From CAZCTO01 sp964501725 (GTDB lineage Bacteria; Bacillota; Clostridia; Saccharofermentanales; Saccharofermentanaceae), in the NCBI GenBank assembly GCA_964501725.1, contig CAZCTO010000004.1, positions 62,001 to 126,000 of the forward strand: DNA of 64,000 nucleotides, written 5' to 3'. Positions 32,397 through 41,204 of the stretch are shown piece by piece; the first letter of the stretch is position 1, and each line of letters starts with the position of its first letter. The notes beneath the pieces were generated by a model. That model did not search any database. It was given only the letters and a program-made list of their open reading frames with translations, and was not told the origin of the DNA. The position numbers were made by a program, and so were the translations under genes.

Positions 32397-33224
32397 ATGG
32401 TTTCGTTTGCACTGTTTTCTCTTAATAACATCCTTCTTTCGGGTCTTGTGATGCTGGGAGTCTCGTTGGTACTCGGTTTATTGATCGTGATCGTCTCCAA
32501 TTTTTTCCAGCTTTCCCGAAATGAAAAGAAGGAGGCTTTACTCGAAGCGTTGCCGGGTGCAAATTGCGGCGGCTGCGGATTTGCCGGATGTGCCGGTTAT
32601 GCGGATTATTTGCTTAAGCCCGGTGCCGACACCGGACTGTGCGCCGTCGGCGGAGTTGCCTGTTCACGCGAGATCGCATCCATACTGGGAACAACGGCTG
32701 TCGAGCCGACACCCAAAGTGGTTGTTTTGCATTGCCAGGGCACCCAAGACCAGACATCTCCGAGATATCAGTACCACGGGACACAGTCCTGTAACGCCGC
32801 ACACGGCCTTCTGGGCGGTTCCGGCTCATGTACATACGGATGTCTCGGTTTTGGCGACTGTATCGCCGCATGTGCCTTCGGCGCCCTCAGCCTGCGCGAC
32901 GGTATCGTTCATGTTGATCCGATTGAATGTACCGGCTGTGGCGCCTGCACCAAGATTTGTCCCAAGAACCTTCTTCAGTTGTTGCCCATAACCTCGGGGG
33001 TCGAGGTTCTTTGCCGTAACGAATGGCCGGGCGGGTTGACAAGGAAAAATTGCCATATCGGCTGTATCGGTTGCGGAAAATGTGTTAAGGCATGTCCCAC
33101 CGGAGCAATCACGTTGAAGGGATCACTGGCATCCATTGATCAGTCGCTTTGTACCAATTGCTGTGCCTGCGTTACGGTCTGCCCGACCAAGGCGGTGGCG
33201 AGCCGGAGTCAGTCGGTGATTTAG
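32397..33224 (+). CDS. rnfB: Rnf complex subunit B (ferredoxin-accepting Fe-S protein)
   Basis: Membrane-anchored iron-sulfur subunit that takes electrons from reduced ferredoxin. An N-terminal helix (about residues 12-35) is followed by the CGGCGFAGC cluster motif and by several ferredoxin-type motifs, among them CTGCGACTKICP, CIGCGKCVKACP and CTNCCACVTVCP. Length 275 is at the usual size. AGGAG precedes the ATG. It ends the rnf operon. Reduced ferredoxin would come from the pyruvate:ferredoxin oxidoreductase encoded 4 kb away. Confidence 0.95.
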   Translation: MVSFALFSLNNILLSGLVMLGVSLVLGLLIVIVSNFFQLSRNEKKEALLEALPGANCGGCGFAGCAGYADYLLKPGADTGLCAVGGVACSREIASILGTTAVEPTPKVVVLHCQGTQDQTSPRYQYHGTQSCNAAHGLLGGSGSCTYGCLGFGDCIAACAFGALSLRDGIVHVDPIECTGCGACTKICPKNLLQLLPITSGVEVLCRNEWPGGLTRKNCHIGCIGCGKCVKACPTGAITLKGSLASIDQSLCTNCCACVTVCPTKAVASRSQSVI

Positions 33225-33298
33225 TTGACCGGCGTTTTTCGATTCACGGGTGTCCTGTAGAAGTTTGCGCATTTATAGCCTGAATTCGAATATTTTGC

Positions 33299-33327
33299 TT
33301 GCACCGGGATGGGATCTGTGATATTAT
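33299..33327 (+). promoter_or_regulatory. Promoter of rpmB
   Basis: TTGCAC (33299-33304), 17-base spacer ending in TGA (extended -10), TATTAT (33322-33327), 39 bases before the rpmB start. Confidence 0.6.
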
Positions 33328-33365
33328 TCCATCTGCACGTTATATATTTATTGGAGGTGTTACTA

Positions 33366-33563
33366 ATGGCTAAGTGTGAAATCTGTCAGAAAGATACCTA
33401 TTTCGGCAGAAAGATCAGCATTACCCGTTCACAGGTGTCCCGCCGTGCGCTGACACAGCAGCATCCGAATGTACGGAATGTTAAGGTTGTCGTTGAAGGA
33501 ACACCCAAGACGATGCATGTCTGCACCCGTTGTCTTCGTTCTGATGCGGTGAAGAGAGCCTGA
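33366..33563 (+). CDS. rpmB: 50S ribosomal protein L28
   Basis: Ribosomal protein of the large subunit, 65 residues, of the zinc-binding type: CEIC near the start and CTRC near the end form the two halves of the zinc site. Other family marks are FGRKISITRSQVSRR and NVRNVKVVV. The ATG at 33366 follows GGAGGTG by eight bases; the frame is open further upstream but that part spans the promoter. A single-gene unit with its own terminator. Confidence 0.95.
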   Translation: MAKCEICQKDTYFGRKISITRSQVSRRALTQQHPNVRNVKVVVEGTPKTMHVCTRCLRSDAVKRA

Positions 33564-33584
33564 TCGAATTTTTCTGATTATCGG

Positions 33585-33623
33585 ATCCGCCTTTTGCTTA
33601 CGCAGCAAGGGGCGGATTTTTTA
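33585..33623 (+). terminator. Intrinsic terminator of rpmB
   Basis: A 14-bp stem with G-T pairs (ATCCGCCTTTTGCT with AGCAAGGGGCGGAT) and a 5-base loop, followed by a run of six T. Confidence 0.85.
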
Positions 33624-34826
33624 TTCGAAAATTCTTCGTACTGAAATAATCCGATCGTGAAGTGCTTCGTTTTCACTAAAAGAAAACAGGCGAAGGGTTG
33701 TTTTGCTCTTGGAAATCATCAACAACATTCCGGTGTCCGTGCAGATTCCCATCTCAACAGGGATTCGCGAATCAGGTTCCTGCGCATGTCTGAGGAAAAC
33801 AATATCTCCGGGCATAATGCTGTCAATATCAAGTTCTCCCGTGACCTCATCATACCGGAGCTCAACCGCTTTCCCTGCAGTCATTTGATCTTCCATTCTT
33901 CTGGGAACGGATAAGCCGTTGACGGACGCTGAAACGTAAACGAGGCCTTCTACCGAGAGACCCTTTTTTGTTATTCCGTGATCCAGCTGCGTCATATTGA
34001 CGCAACTGAGAACCGAGCTGACAAAGTATCGAACGCTTACCTTCTCCACCGATTCGAAAATGCCAAGCTCAATGACACCGCTGCTGCTGATCCACCCGTC
34101 CTTCCCTTCGGGAAGTGCTACGTGGTACACTCCGTCACGCTTTTGATCAGAGAAAAGAACCGTATTCATCATTACTTCAATCTCAAGGGTCCCGTTGCTT
34201 GCGTGTGACATGACATTTTTGGAGATGTCCGATACGACAAGTTTCTGTTGATGAAGATCCGGCTCCACAGAATCCATATTGGCTGAGAGATCTTTTGCCA
34301 GAATATATCCTTCAATTCCGTCAACTGTCCGGATCTTAACATATCCGTTCTCTTCCGTATTCGACAAAAGCTTCACCGGCTCGTTAAAAAGAACCTGCGA
34401 TATGCGGGCGCTTTTAACATTCGCCTCAGCCATGATGCTCGAAACATATTCGGTAACCACCCGGTCGTCGGAACCATATATACGGACCGGCTCCGGGGAA
34501 ACAAACAAGGCAATGTCGCTGTTTTTGAAAATCTTGGGCAGCATGACAGGCAAGACCCAAAAGAGTAAAGCAATAACCAGTATGAAAACCATCGCGGGAA
34601 TGATTATTTTAGGAATACCGCGCTTCTTTCTGGCTTGAACGTATGTGTCATCGTCTTCAAGAGACCATACTTCCCGAACATCCTGAGGTGCGCCGAAAGC
34701 ACCGTCCAGCTTTGCAATCTCCTTCTCTTCAAATTCGGGAGGTACAGGAGTGCCGGCTTTGGGTGTGCGCACTTTATGTCCGAATGAAAAAAACACCTTG
34801 CGAATATTCCGGCGGAAAGATTTCAC
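33621..34826 (-). CDS. Membrane-anchored SH3-type protein with inactive NlpC/P60-like domain
   Basis: A 401-residue surface protein. A cytoplasmic tail of about 70 residues is followed by a membrane helix (about 72-95) and two SH3-like regions (one around VKLLSNTEENGYVKIRT and EGYILAKDLS; a second around VALPEGKDGWISSSGV). The C-terminal 115 residues keep the shape of an NlpC/P60 peptidase (GLVYVSASVNGLSVPRRMEDQ, MPGDIVFLRHA, MGICTDTGMLL). The catalytic Cys is Val292 and the catalytic His is Glu358. The start is GTG, overlapping the acpS stop, preceded by GAGGGGGAGAGG. It probably binds wall glycan or peptide without cutting. Confidence 0.75.
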   Translation of the reverse strand: MKSFRRNIRKVFFSFGHKVRTPKAGTPVPPEFEEKEIAKLDGAFGAPQDVREVWSLEDDDTYVQARKKRGIPKIIIPAMVFILVIALLFWVLPVMLPKIFKNSDIALFVSPEPVRIYGSDDRVVTEYVSSIMAEANVKSARISQVLFNEPVKLLSNTEENGYVKIRTVDGIEGYILAKDLSANMDSVEPDLHQQKLVVSDISKNVMSHASNGTLEIEVMMNTVLFSDQKRDGVYHVALPEGKDGWISSSGVIELGIFESVEKVSVRYFVSSVLSCVNMTQLDHGITKKGLSVEGLVYVSASVNGLSVPRRMEDQMTAGKAVELRYDEVTGELDIDSIMPGDIVFLRHAQEPDSRIPVEMGICTDTGMLLMISKSKTTLRLFSFSENEALHDRIISVRRIFE

Positions 34827-35236
34827 TTACCCTCTCCCCCTCTTGACTGCGAACTGCATTCCATAACGCACATCGCAACGGCCAGATCTCCGTCATGAGA
34901 GATGCTGACTGCCGCATGAAGACCGCCGATTCGTTCAAATTCTGCCTTTGCATTTCCATGAAGAAGAACCGACGGTTTCCCGAAATCATCCACGATGATT
35001 TCGATGTCGGTGAATCGAATTCCATGTCTCCATATGCCGGTGCCCAGAGCCTTCGAAACCGCTTCCTTCGCCGCGAACCGGGCCGCAAGCGATTCCATGC
35101 AACCGGTTTTTTTAGCCAGACAAACTTCCATTTCTGATTTCGTATATATCCGATCAAGGAAAATCTCTCCCTTGCGCTTATATAAATCCCGTATTCTGGA
35201 AATTCGTATCGTGTCAATTCCGCATGTTATCGCCAA
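34823..35236 (-). CDS. acpS: Holo-[acyl-carrier-protein] synthase
   Basis: Transfers 4'-phosphopantetheine from CoA to the acyl carrier protein, needed for fatty-acid synthesis. Motifs seen are CGIDTIRISRI (Mg-binding Asp), RFAAKEAVSKALGTGI and VSISHDGDLAVAM. Length 137 is near normal. It starts with TTG at 35236, the only start that keeps the first strand; the ribosome-binding site is weak. The GTG of the following gene overlaps its stop codon. Confidence 0.93.
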   Translation of the reverse strand: MAITCGIDTIRISRIRDLYKRKGEIFLDRIYTKSEMEVCLAKKTGCMESLAARFAAKEAVSKALGTGIWRHGIRFTDIEIIVDDFGKPSVLLHGNAKAEFERIGGLHAAVSISHDGDLAVAMCVMECSSQSRGGEGK

Positions 35237-35263
35237 AAATTATTCCGATCTGATCCCCCGGGA

Positions 35264-36244
35264 TCAGATCTTTCCTCCCATTTTTCTTATCTTGTACTTG
35301 TCACCGGTCCGAATGTCCCTTCCCTCAAATTGCAGTGGAATATAGTCACCGATTAATCGGGAGTACACACGATTGTCATAATGCTTTTCGAGCTCCGTCA
35401 GAGACAAATTCGTCGTTATTACTGTGATTTTGCCGCCCTGCTGGCGTGTGCCGAGGATTTGAAGCAAGTCAGAAACATTATTGGGTCCTTTAGCCTCTAA
35501 GCCGAGTTCATCGATGACCAGGAAATCAGCATCAAACAGCCGGTCGCGAAGCCCCGAAACAGAAGTGTCTCTGTCGACATCAGGAGAAAACGAGCGCTTC
35601 AACGTGCGATACTCATCCATGACTTCCATCAACTCGGGGGCACGAATCACAAGAACAGTTATCGCCTGTTCCAGAATTTGACGCGCGACGCATATGGCCA
35701 TATACGTCTTCCCGGTACCGGGTTTACCCCAGAAAAGCAGGTTTGGACGATCTTTGAAATCAGGAGATGAATATTTGACGCAAAAATCATGAATCGGTTG
35801 CATCTTGAGAGGTTCCGAAAAGTATACGTCTGAGTAATTTGCAAAAGATATTCCCGGGTACTTCTCAAGACCGGATGCGGCTCGATACTGCGGTATCAGT
35901 AGGTCTCTGACACACACACAGACTTTCCCTTCAACATGACCTTCGTCCCCGCATCGGGCGCAAAAAGGGATCGCTTCACCATAGTCTTCCGCTATCTGAT
36001 TCCCGGAGATGAACGCTCTTTTGGCCTCTTGCAATGAAGCCAGTTCCTTTGCGCTTTTGCTGTCATCGCCGGTTTCCAGCAAAGCAAGAATCCGTTCCGC
36101 CGAGCAAATCTTAATCCGGCGATCCAGGTCTTCGAGCCCGGGATATTTCGCGTAAAGTTCGAGAACGCGCCGGTCACGAATCAGTTCGCTCCGGCTTTTC
36201 CGATCGGACAGTACGTTATATACATCAACGGAAAATCCGTCCAT
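35264..36244 (-). CDS. DnaI/DnaC-like helicase loader ATPase
   Basis: AAA+ ATPase related to DnaI/DnaC, which loads the replicative helicase. The N-terminal 90 residues are helical and carry a cysteine cluster CARCGDEGHVEGKVCVC (about 94-110), as in the zinc-binding N-terminus of DnaI. The ATPase has GKPGTGKT (Walker A, about 170), FLVIDELG (Walker B), TTNLS (sensor) and RVYSRLIG (arginine finger region). Length 326 is typical. GGAGGAG lies directly before the ATG, 11 bases after the DnaD-like gene. The pairing with a DnaD-domain protein argues for chromosomal replication rather than a transposon IstB role. Confidence 0.88.
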   Translation of the reverse strand: MDGFSVDVYNVLSDRKSRSELIRDRRVLELYAKYPGLEDLDRRIKICSAERILALLETGDDSKSAKELASLQEAKRAFISGNQIAEDYGEAIPFCARCGDEGHVEGKVCVCVRDLLIPQYRAASGLEKYPGISFANYSDVYFSEPLKMQPIHDFCVKYSSPDFKDRPNLLFWGKPGTGKTYMAICVARQILEQAITVLVIRAPELMEVMDEYRTLKRSFSPDVDRDTSVSGLRDRLFDADFLVIDELGLEAKGPNNVSDLLQILGTRQQGGKITVITTNLSLTELEKHYDNRVYSRLIGDYIPLQFEGRDIRTGDKYKIRKMGGKI

Positions 36245-36255
36245 ATCTCCTCCTG

Positions 36256-37299
36256 TTATGATTCGGCTTCGGAATTACGTTTTGCGTAAAGTTCGAGAAG
36301 CTCTTTGGGATCCACTTCAAATCCCTTGATTTCTTCATCGGTATATGTAACACCCTCAAAATTCTGCTTGGTTAATTCCATTGGTGCATATATCTTCGCG
36401 GATTTTTCGCGCTGATAATTCATCTTATTTCTCTTTGCGGTCTCCGCTTCAAAAGTCTCCGCCTCTTCCAATGTTTGAACACCCGCGGCAAACCACGCCA
36501 TGAGATGATCATCAGCATGCTTCAGGTTGGGGGAGCTGTTGTATTCGCACATTTTTCGAATAGCAAACTCAATCACTTCATATGGGTATTTGAGCTTTTC
36601 TACCCAAAGTCGAACATACTCTTCATCAAATTCAGTCATCTTCCTGCGAAGCTTTTTGCCGATTCTGAGGAGAATTTTCATGACCTCATCTTCGTGCGAA
36701 AGGTAGACACTAAGCTCCTTCGTGGCCCGTATTCCCTTGCTGTGCCACAGGAGAGCTTTTTCCTTCATTTGAGTAATGGTTGTAAGTTGCTTGTTGTCAT
36801 AAAGTGACTGGAAAAGCATGTAAACAACGTCAGGCTCAAAACCGTACTCAAATAACAGGATATCCACTTCCCGATACCACTTGTATGCCATGGAGCCGTG
36901 AAAAAACGTTTTCTCGATCGATCTGGCTAATTCTTCGCGGGCCTGATCCAGCGGTGAGATTTCTTCTGCTTCACTTAACTCCTCTTTGCCTTTTCGGGAA
37001 ATATATGTGTCAACCTCAGCACTCTTGATGTCCGTCAGCAGGATTTTTCCTTTATCTCCGCGTTCAATCAGTCCGGAAAGAGAAAGCTCGGCGATCGCAC
37101 CTTTCGCGTCATCTGTTGTTATCGAAAAACGCGCCGCAATCTCCCTCTCCCCTACGTTCTTACCATGCGAGGTGGTCATCAGAAGGTAAAGATATGTTTG
37201 AATCGCTTTGCCGGAAAGGCCTGACATATAATCAGAAATAAATAAATCCGGAACGATCGTATCCGATAAAAGCAATTTTCTTTTGTCGTTTGTCTTCAC
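36256..37299 (-). CDS. DnaD-domain replication initiation protein
   Basis: Predicted partner in primosome or helicase loading. The N-terminal winged helix (about residues 20-90) is followed by helical DnaD-like domains (about 125-205, with FEPDVVYMLFQSLYDNKQ, and about 210-290 with MCEYN near its end). The frame is open to an ATG at 37338, but that ATG lies inside a TATAAT, so it cannot lie on a transcript from that promoter. GTG at 37299, preceded by GGAGG ten bases upstream, is chosen (347 residues). It is followed at once by the DnaI-like gene. Functional assignment rests on domain pattern and on this pairing. Confidence 0.78.
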   Translation of the reverse strand: MKTNDKRKLLLSDTIVPDLFISDYMSGLSGKAIQTYLYLLMTTSHGKNVGEREIAARFSITTDDAKGAIAELSLSGLIERGDKGKILLTDIKSAEVDTYISRKGKEELSEAEEISPLDQAREELARSIEKTFFHGSMAYKWYREVDILLFEYGFEPDVVYMLFQSLYDNKQLTTITQMKEKALLWHSKGIRATKELSVYLSHEDEVMKILLRIGKKLRRKMTEFDEEYVRLWVEKLKYPYEVIEFAIRKMCEYNSSPNLKHADDHLMAWFAAGVQTLEEAETFEAETAKRNKMNYQREKSAKIYAPMELTKQNFEGVTYTDEEIKGFEVDPKELLELYAKRNSEAES

Positions 37300-37336
37300 G
37301 TAAAGGCAACCTCCGCCCAAGGTAAAATCAAGTTTC

Positions 37337-37342
37337 ATTATA
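37337..37342 (-). promoter_or_regulatory. -10 element of the dnaD-dnaI-like operon
   Basis: TATAAT on the minus strand with a weak -35 (TGGAAA) 17 bases upstream. It overlaps the upstream-most ATG of the dnaD-like frame and thereby favours the GTG start at 37299. Confidence 0.5.
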
Positions 37343-37431
37343 GCATCTCGGCCTTTGGTTTTCCATTGGAAGAAGCATCCCCGCCCGAGCCTTCACCGAC
37401 GAATTCGATTCGATTTTTCACGATCGCCCGA

Positions 37432-37466
37432 AAAAAATCAGACCCGAACGGATATTTCCGTCCGGG
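37432..37466 (-). terminator. Intrinsic terminator of the PFOR gene
   Basis: A 10-position stem with one mismatch (37443-37452 with 37457-37466), 4-base loop, then TCTGATTTTTTT on the minus strand, 32 bases past the PFOR stop. Confidence 0.75.
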
Positions 37467-37497
37467 CCCGATCCATGCCTGTTACGTTAGACAGAAC

Positions 37498-40400
37498 TTA
37501 TTCGATTTCTGCCGCCATGCGCTTGTAGGAAGCATATCTTTCCATTGCGTCCTGATGGTTCTTCTGGAAAAGCGCGTCCACTTTCTCAGCAGGGTACTTC
37601 TTGTAAAGTGAATTGTAACGGACTTCGCTTCCGAGGAATGCCAGGAAGTCTCCTGTAGGCTCCTTAGAGTCGAGGGTGAAAGGATTCTTTCCTTCTTCCT
37701 TCAATGCAGGATTGAAGCGGTACAGGTGCCAGTAGCCGCACTCAACCGCATCCTTCTCATGCGTCTGGGTTGAACCCATGCCCGTCTTGATTCCGTGATT
37801 GATACACGGTGCATAGCAAATGACGATCGACGGCCCCTGGTAGGCTTCCGCTTCGGTAAGGGCTTTGATTAACTGATTCTGGTTGGCACCCATAGCGACC
37901 TGTGCGACATATACATATCCGTAGCTCATCGCCATCATGCCGAGGTCCTTTTTCTTGATCGCCTTACCGCCTGCGGCAAACTGGGCAATCGCTCCGGTCG
38001 GTGTTGACTTGGATGCCTGACCGCCGGTATTGGAATAAACTTCGGTATCCAGGACGAGCACATTGATGTTCTCACCGGAGGCAAGAACATGGTCGAGTCC
38101 GCCGTAACCGATGTCATATGCCCAACCGTCTCCGCCGATGATCCATTGAGACCGGTTAACAAAGTAGTTCTCACCCTTCAAAATTTCAGCGATCATTTTC
38201 TTGGTATCCGCGTTATCGCCTTTGTATGCGCGGAGAGCGGTTGCCAAATTGTCCGACAACGCACGGGTTGAATCACCCGAGGCCATGTTCTCGAGCCATG
38301 TCGCACCGCTGCTCTTAATTGCGTCGTCTTCTACTCCCGCAATCAGTTCTTTGAGCTGATCCGCAACACGATTCCGAAGTTGCTTATAACCGAGATACAT
38401 GCCGAGGCCGTGTTCCGCGTTGTCCTCGAAAAGCGAGTTGCCCCATGCGGGACCGCAGCCGGCCTTGTTTGTTGTATACGGCATCGAAGGAGCGGATCCT
38501 CCCCAGATGGAAGAACAGCCTGTTGCATTGGATATTTGCATCCTGTCGCCGAACAATTGGGTCAGAAGCTTAGCGTATGCCGTCTCTCCGCAACCCGCGC
38601 AAGCGCCGGAGAACTCAAGAAGCGGCTGTTCGAACTGGCTGCCTTTGATGGTCTTCTTGTTTGCGGGATTCTCTTTATTGGAAAGCGTCATCGCATAATC
38701 CCAATTGGCGGATTCCTGCATGTTGTCCTTGAGTGACTTCATTGTAAGAGCCTTTTCCTTGGCCGGGCAAACCGCTGCGCACGTTCCGCAACCGGTGCAA
38801 TCCAATGCGGATACCTGAATACGGTACTGATAATTCTCGTAACCCTTCATACCGGTCTTCGTGACAAACGGCGCCTTCTTCGCTTCTGCTTCGTTAAGCA
38901 GGAACGGACGAATCGCGGCATGGGGGCAAACCAGCGAACATTGATTACACTGAATGCACTTCGTAGAATCCCAAATCGGAATATCCACGGCAATTCCGCG
39001 CTTCTCATACTGTGAGGTTCCCTGCGGGAATGTTCCGTCTTCGCGGCCATTGAAAGCCGATACAGGAAGCTTGTCGCCTTCCTGGGCATTCATGACTTCA
39101 ACGACATCACGGATAAATGCGGGAACTTCCTTCTTCACTGCTTGGGTATCACCGGCCGTCGCCCAGGACTCGGGAATCTTCACTTCAACCACGGCACCTA
39201 CACCGGCATCAATTGCGGCATAGTTCATATTGACGATCTCGTCGCCCTTGGCTCCGTATGATTTGAGGGCAGCCTTCTTCATGTATTTTATCGCATCATC
39301 GACCGGAATAACCTTCGACAGGGCAAAGAAAGCGGACTGGCAGATGGTGTTAATGCGTCCGCCCAGACCGATCTCACGGGCCTTTTCGACAGCGTCAATT
39401 GTATAGAACTTGATCTTGTTTTTTGCGAGGAAGCGCTTCATGGAGGCAGGGATGTTTGCCTCAAGTTCTTCGCCCGTCCAGGATGTGTTCAGAAGGAATG
39501 TGCCGCCGGGCTTCAAAGGAGACAGCATGTCATACTTCTCAACATAGGATTGATTGTGACAGGCGATGAAGTCTGCCTTATTGACAAGGTATGTGGAGCG
39601 GATCGGTGTTTTTCCGAAACGAAGGTCGGAAATCGTTACACCGCCGGATTTCTTGGAGTCGTATGAGAAATAAGCCTGCGCGTACATATTGGTGTGATCG
39701 CCGATGATCTTAATGGAGTTCTTGTTCGCGCCGACGGTTCCGTCCGCACCCAGGCCCCAAAATCTGGCCGCAACGGTTCCCTCACCGGCAACATCGATTG
39801 ACTCATCCAAATCAAGGGAGAGGTGTGTGACGTCATCGACAATTCCGATTGTAAACTGCTTCTTCGGCTCTGCTTTCGAAAGTTCCTTGAAAACGGCAAG
39901 GATCTGATCCGGTGTTGTATCCTTGGAACCCAGACCGTAACGTCCGCCGATGATACGGGGAGCATTGCAGTTGCCCGCATAAGCGGCACAGACATCCAGG
40001 AACAAGGGCTCACCGTGAGCTCCGGGTTCCTTGGTACGATCCAGAACAGCGATTGATTTCACTGTGGAAGGAATGGCTTCGAGCAGACGCTCAACAGAGA
40101 AAGGACGGTACAGACGAACCTTAAGAAGTCCTACCTTCTCACCCTTGGAAAGCAAATAGTCAACGGTTTCTTCGGCGGTTTCGACCGCGGATCCCATCGC
40201 GATAATGACGCGCTCCGCATCCGGTGCGCCATAAAAATTAAACAGTTTGTAGTCGGTTCCGCGAATCTCGTTGATCTTATTCATGTAATACTCAACAATT
40301 TCCGGGAGTGCCAGATAGTAAGGGTTAGCCGCTTCGCGAGCCTGGAAATAGATGTCCGGGTTCTGTGCGGTACCGCGAAGTACCGGGTGATTCGGGGACA

Positions 40401-41028
40401 GTGCGCGGTTTCTGAATCCTTCCAGCGCTTGGTTGTCGACCAGCTCGGCAAAATCAGCGTAATCGATGACTTCAATTTTCTGGATTTCGTGTGATGTGCG
40501 GAACCCATCGAAAAAGTGCAGGAACGGCACACGGCCCTTGATGGTCGCAAGATGAGCAACCGCGGCAAGATCCGCGACTTCCTGTACGCTGTTGGAGCAA
40601 AGCTGGGCAAAGCCGGTTTGACGGCAAGCCATAACGTCCGCATGATCTCCGAAAATGCTGAGCGCATGAGCCGCAAGAGCTCTTGCGGACACATGGAATA
40701 CGCACGGAAGCAGTTCGCCCGAGATCTTATACATATTCGGAATCATCAAAAGCAATCCCTGTGAAGCGGTATACGTTGTGGTCAATGCTCCGGTGGCAAG
40801 AGATCCGTGAACCGTACCGGCAGCGCCGCCTTCGGATTGCATTTCAACGACATTCACCGTCTGCCCGAAAATGTTCTTTCTTCCCTGCTGCGACCATTGA
40901 TCCGTGTAGTCCGCCATCGGTGATGAAGGCGTAATCGGAAAAATGCTTGCAACCTCCGTAAATGCGTACGATGAGTGAGCAGCGGCGGTGTTGCCGTCCA
41001 TGGTCATTTTCTTGAGTTCTCGTGCCAT
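37498..41028 (-). CDS. nifJ: Pyruvate:ferredoxin (flavodoxin) oxidoreductase
   Basis: Single-chain 1176-residue PFOR that splits pyruvate into acetyl-CoA, CO2 and two electrons passed to ferredoxin, a key step of anaerobic metabolism. The fused domain order is visible: N-terminal pyruvate-binding domain (AAAHSSYAFTEVASIFPITPSS), domain II and the gamma-type domain, then the double [4Fe-4S] domain (CIQCNQCSLVCP and CTGCGTCAAVCP, about residues 680-760) and the C-terminal thiamine diphosphate domain (CAGCGETAYAKL, GGDGWAYDIGYGGLDH, DTEVYSNTGGQ). AAAGGAG precedes the ATG. It stands as a single gene with its own terminator. Its product, reduced ferredoxin, would feed the Rnf complex encoded nearby. 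Confidence 0.97.
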   Translation of the reverse strand: MARELKKMTMDGNTAAAHSSYAFTEVASIFPITPSSPMADYTDQWSQQGRKNIFGQTVNVVEMQSEGGAAGTVHGSLATGALTTTYTASQGLLLMIPNMYKISGELLPCVFHVSARALAAHALSIFGDHADVMACRQTGFAQLCSNSVQEVADLAAVAHLATIKGRVPFLHFFDGFRTSHEIQKIEVIDYADFAELVDNQALEGFRNRALSPNHPVLRGTAQNPDIYFQAREAANPYYLALPEIVEYYMNKINEIRGTDYKLFNFYGAPDAERVIIAMGSAVETAEETVDYLLSKGEKVGLLKVRLYRPFSVERLLEAIPSTVKSIAVLDRTKEPGAHGEPLFLDVCAAYAGNCNAPRIIGGRYGLGSKDTTPDQILAVFKELSKAEPKKQFTIGIVDDVTHLSLDLDESIDVAGEGTVAARFWGLGADGTVGANKNSIKIIGDHTNMYAQAYFSYDSKKSGGVTISDLRFGKTPIRSTYLVNKADFIACHNQSYVEKYDMLSPLKPGGTFLLNTSWTGEELEANIPASMKRFLAKNKIKFYTIDAVEKAREIGLGGRINTICQSAFFALSKVIPVDDAIKYMKKAALKSYGAKGDEIVNMNYAAIDAGVGAVVEVKIPESWATAGDTQAVKKEVPAFIRDVVEVMNAQEGDKLPVSAFNGREDGTFPQGTSQYEKRGIAVDIPIWDSTKCIQCNQCSLVCPHAAIRPFLLNEAEAKKAPFVTKTGMKGYENYQYRIQVSALDCTGCGTCAAVCPAKEKALTMKSLKDNMQESANWDYAMTLSNKENPANKKTIKGSQFEQPLLEFSGACAGCGETAYAKLLTQLFGDRMQISNATGCSSIWGGSAPSMPYTTNKAGCGPAWGNSLFEDNAEHGLGMYLGYKQLRNRVADQLKELIAGVEDDAIKSSGATWLENMASGDSTRALSDNLATALRAYKGDNADTKKMIAEILKGENYFVNRSQWIIGGDGWAYDIGYGGLDHVLASGENINVLVLDTEVYSNTGGQASKSTPTGAIAQFAAGGKAIKKKDLGMMAMSYGYVYVAQVAMGANQNQLIKALTEAEAYQGPSIVICYAPCINHGIKTGMGSTQTHEKDAVECGYWHLYRFNPALKEEGKNPFTLDSKEPTGDFLAFLGSEVRYNSLYKKYPAEKVDALFQKNHQDAMERYASYKRMAAEIE

Positions 41029-41101
41029 ATAGTCTCTCCTTTATATAAAAAAATACGAAATTCTCCAAGCGGCTAACCGATTCCTATGGCGAGCCGCATA
41101 T

Positions 41102-41129
41102 ATTATAGCATATGCGCCGGCGAAATGAA
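41102..41129 (-). promoter_or_regulatory. Candidate PFOR promoter
   Basis: On the minus strand, TTCATT (41129-41124), 16-base spacer, TATAAT (41107-41102), 74 bases upstream of the PFOR ATG. Confidence 0.45.
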
Positions 41130-41204
41130 TGGATATTTCATGCCGTACGAGTAAATATATGGTATTATTATTTGGCGAAAGAATGACGTTAAAGGAGAAT
41201 CGGA

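Noticed and set aside
33309..33365. Upstream extension of rpmB
   Set aside because: The extra residues span the promoter region; the ATG at 33366 has the GGAGGTG and gives a normal-length L28.
35264..36244. IstB transposition helper
   Set aside because: The N-terminal cysteine cluster and the DnaD-like partner fit a DnaI-type loader; no transposase is adjacent.
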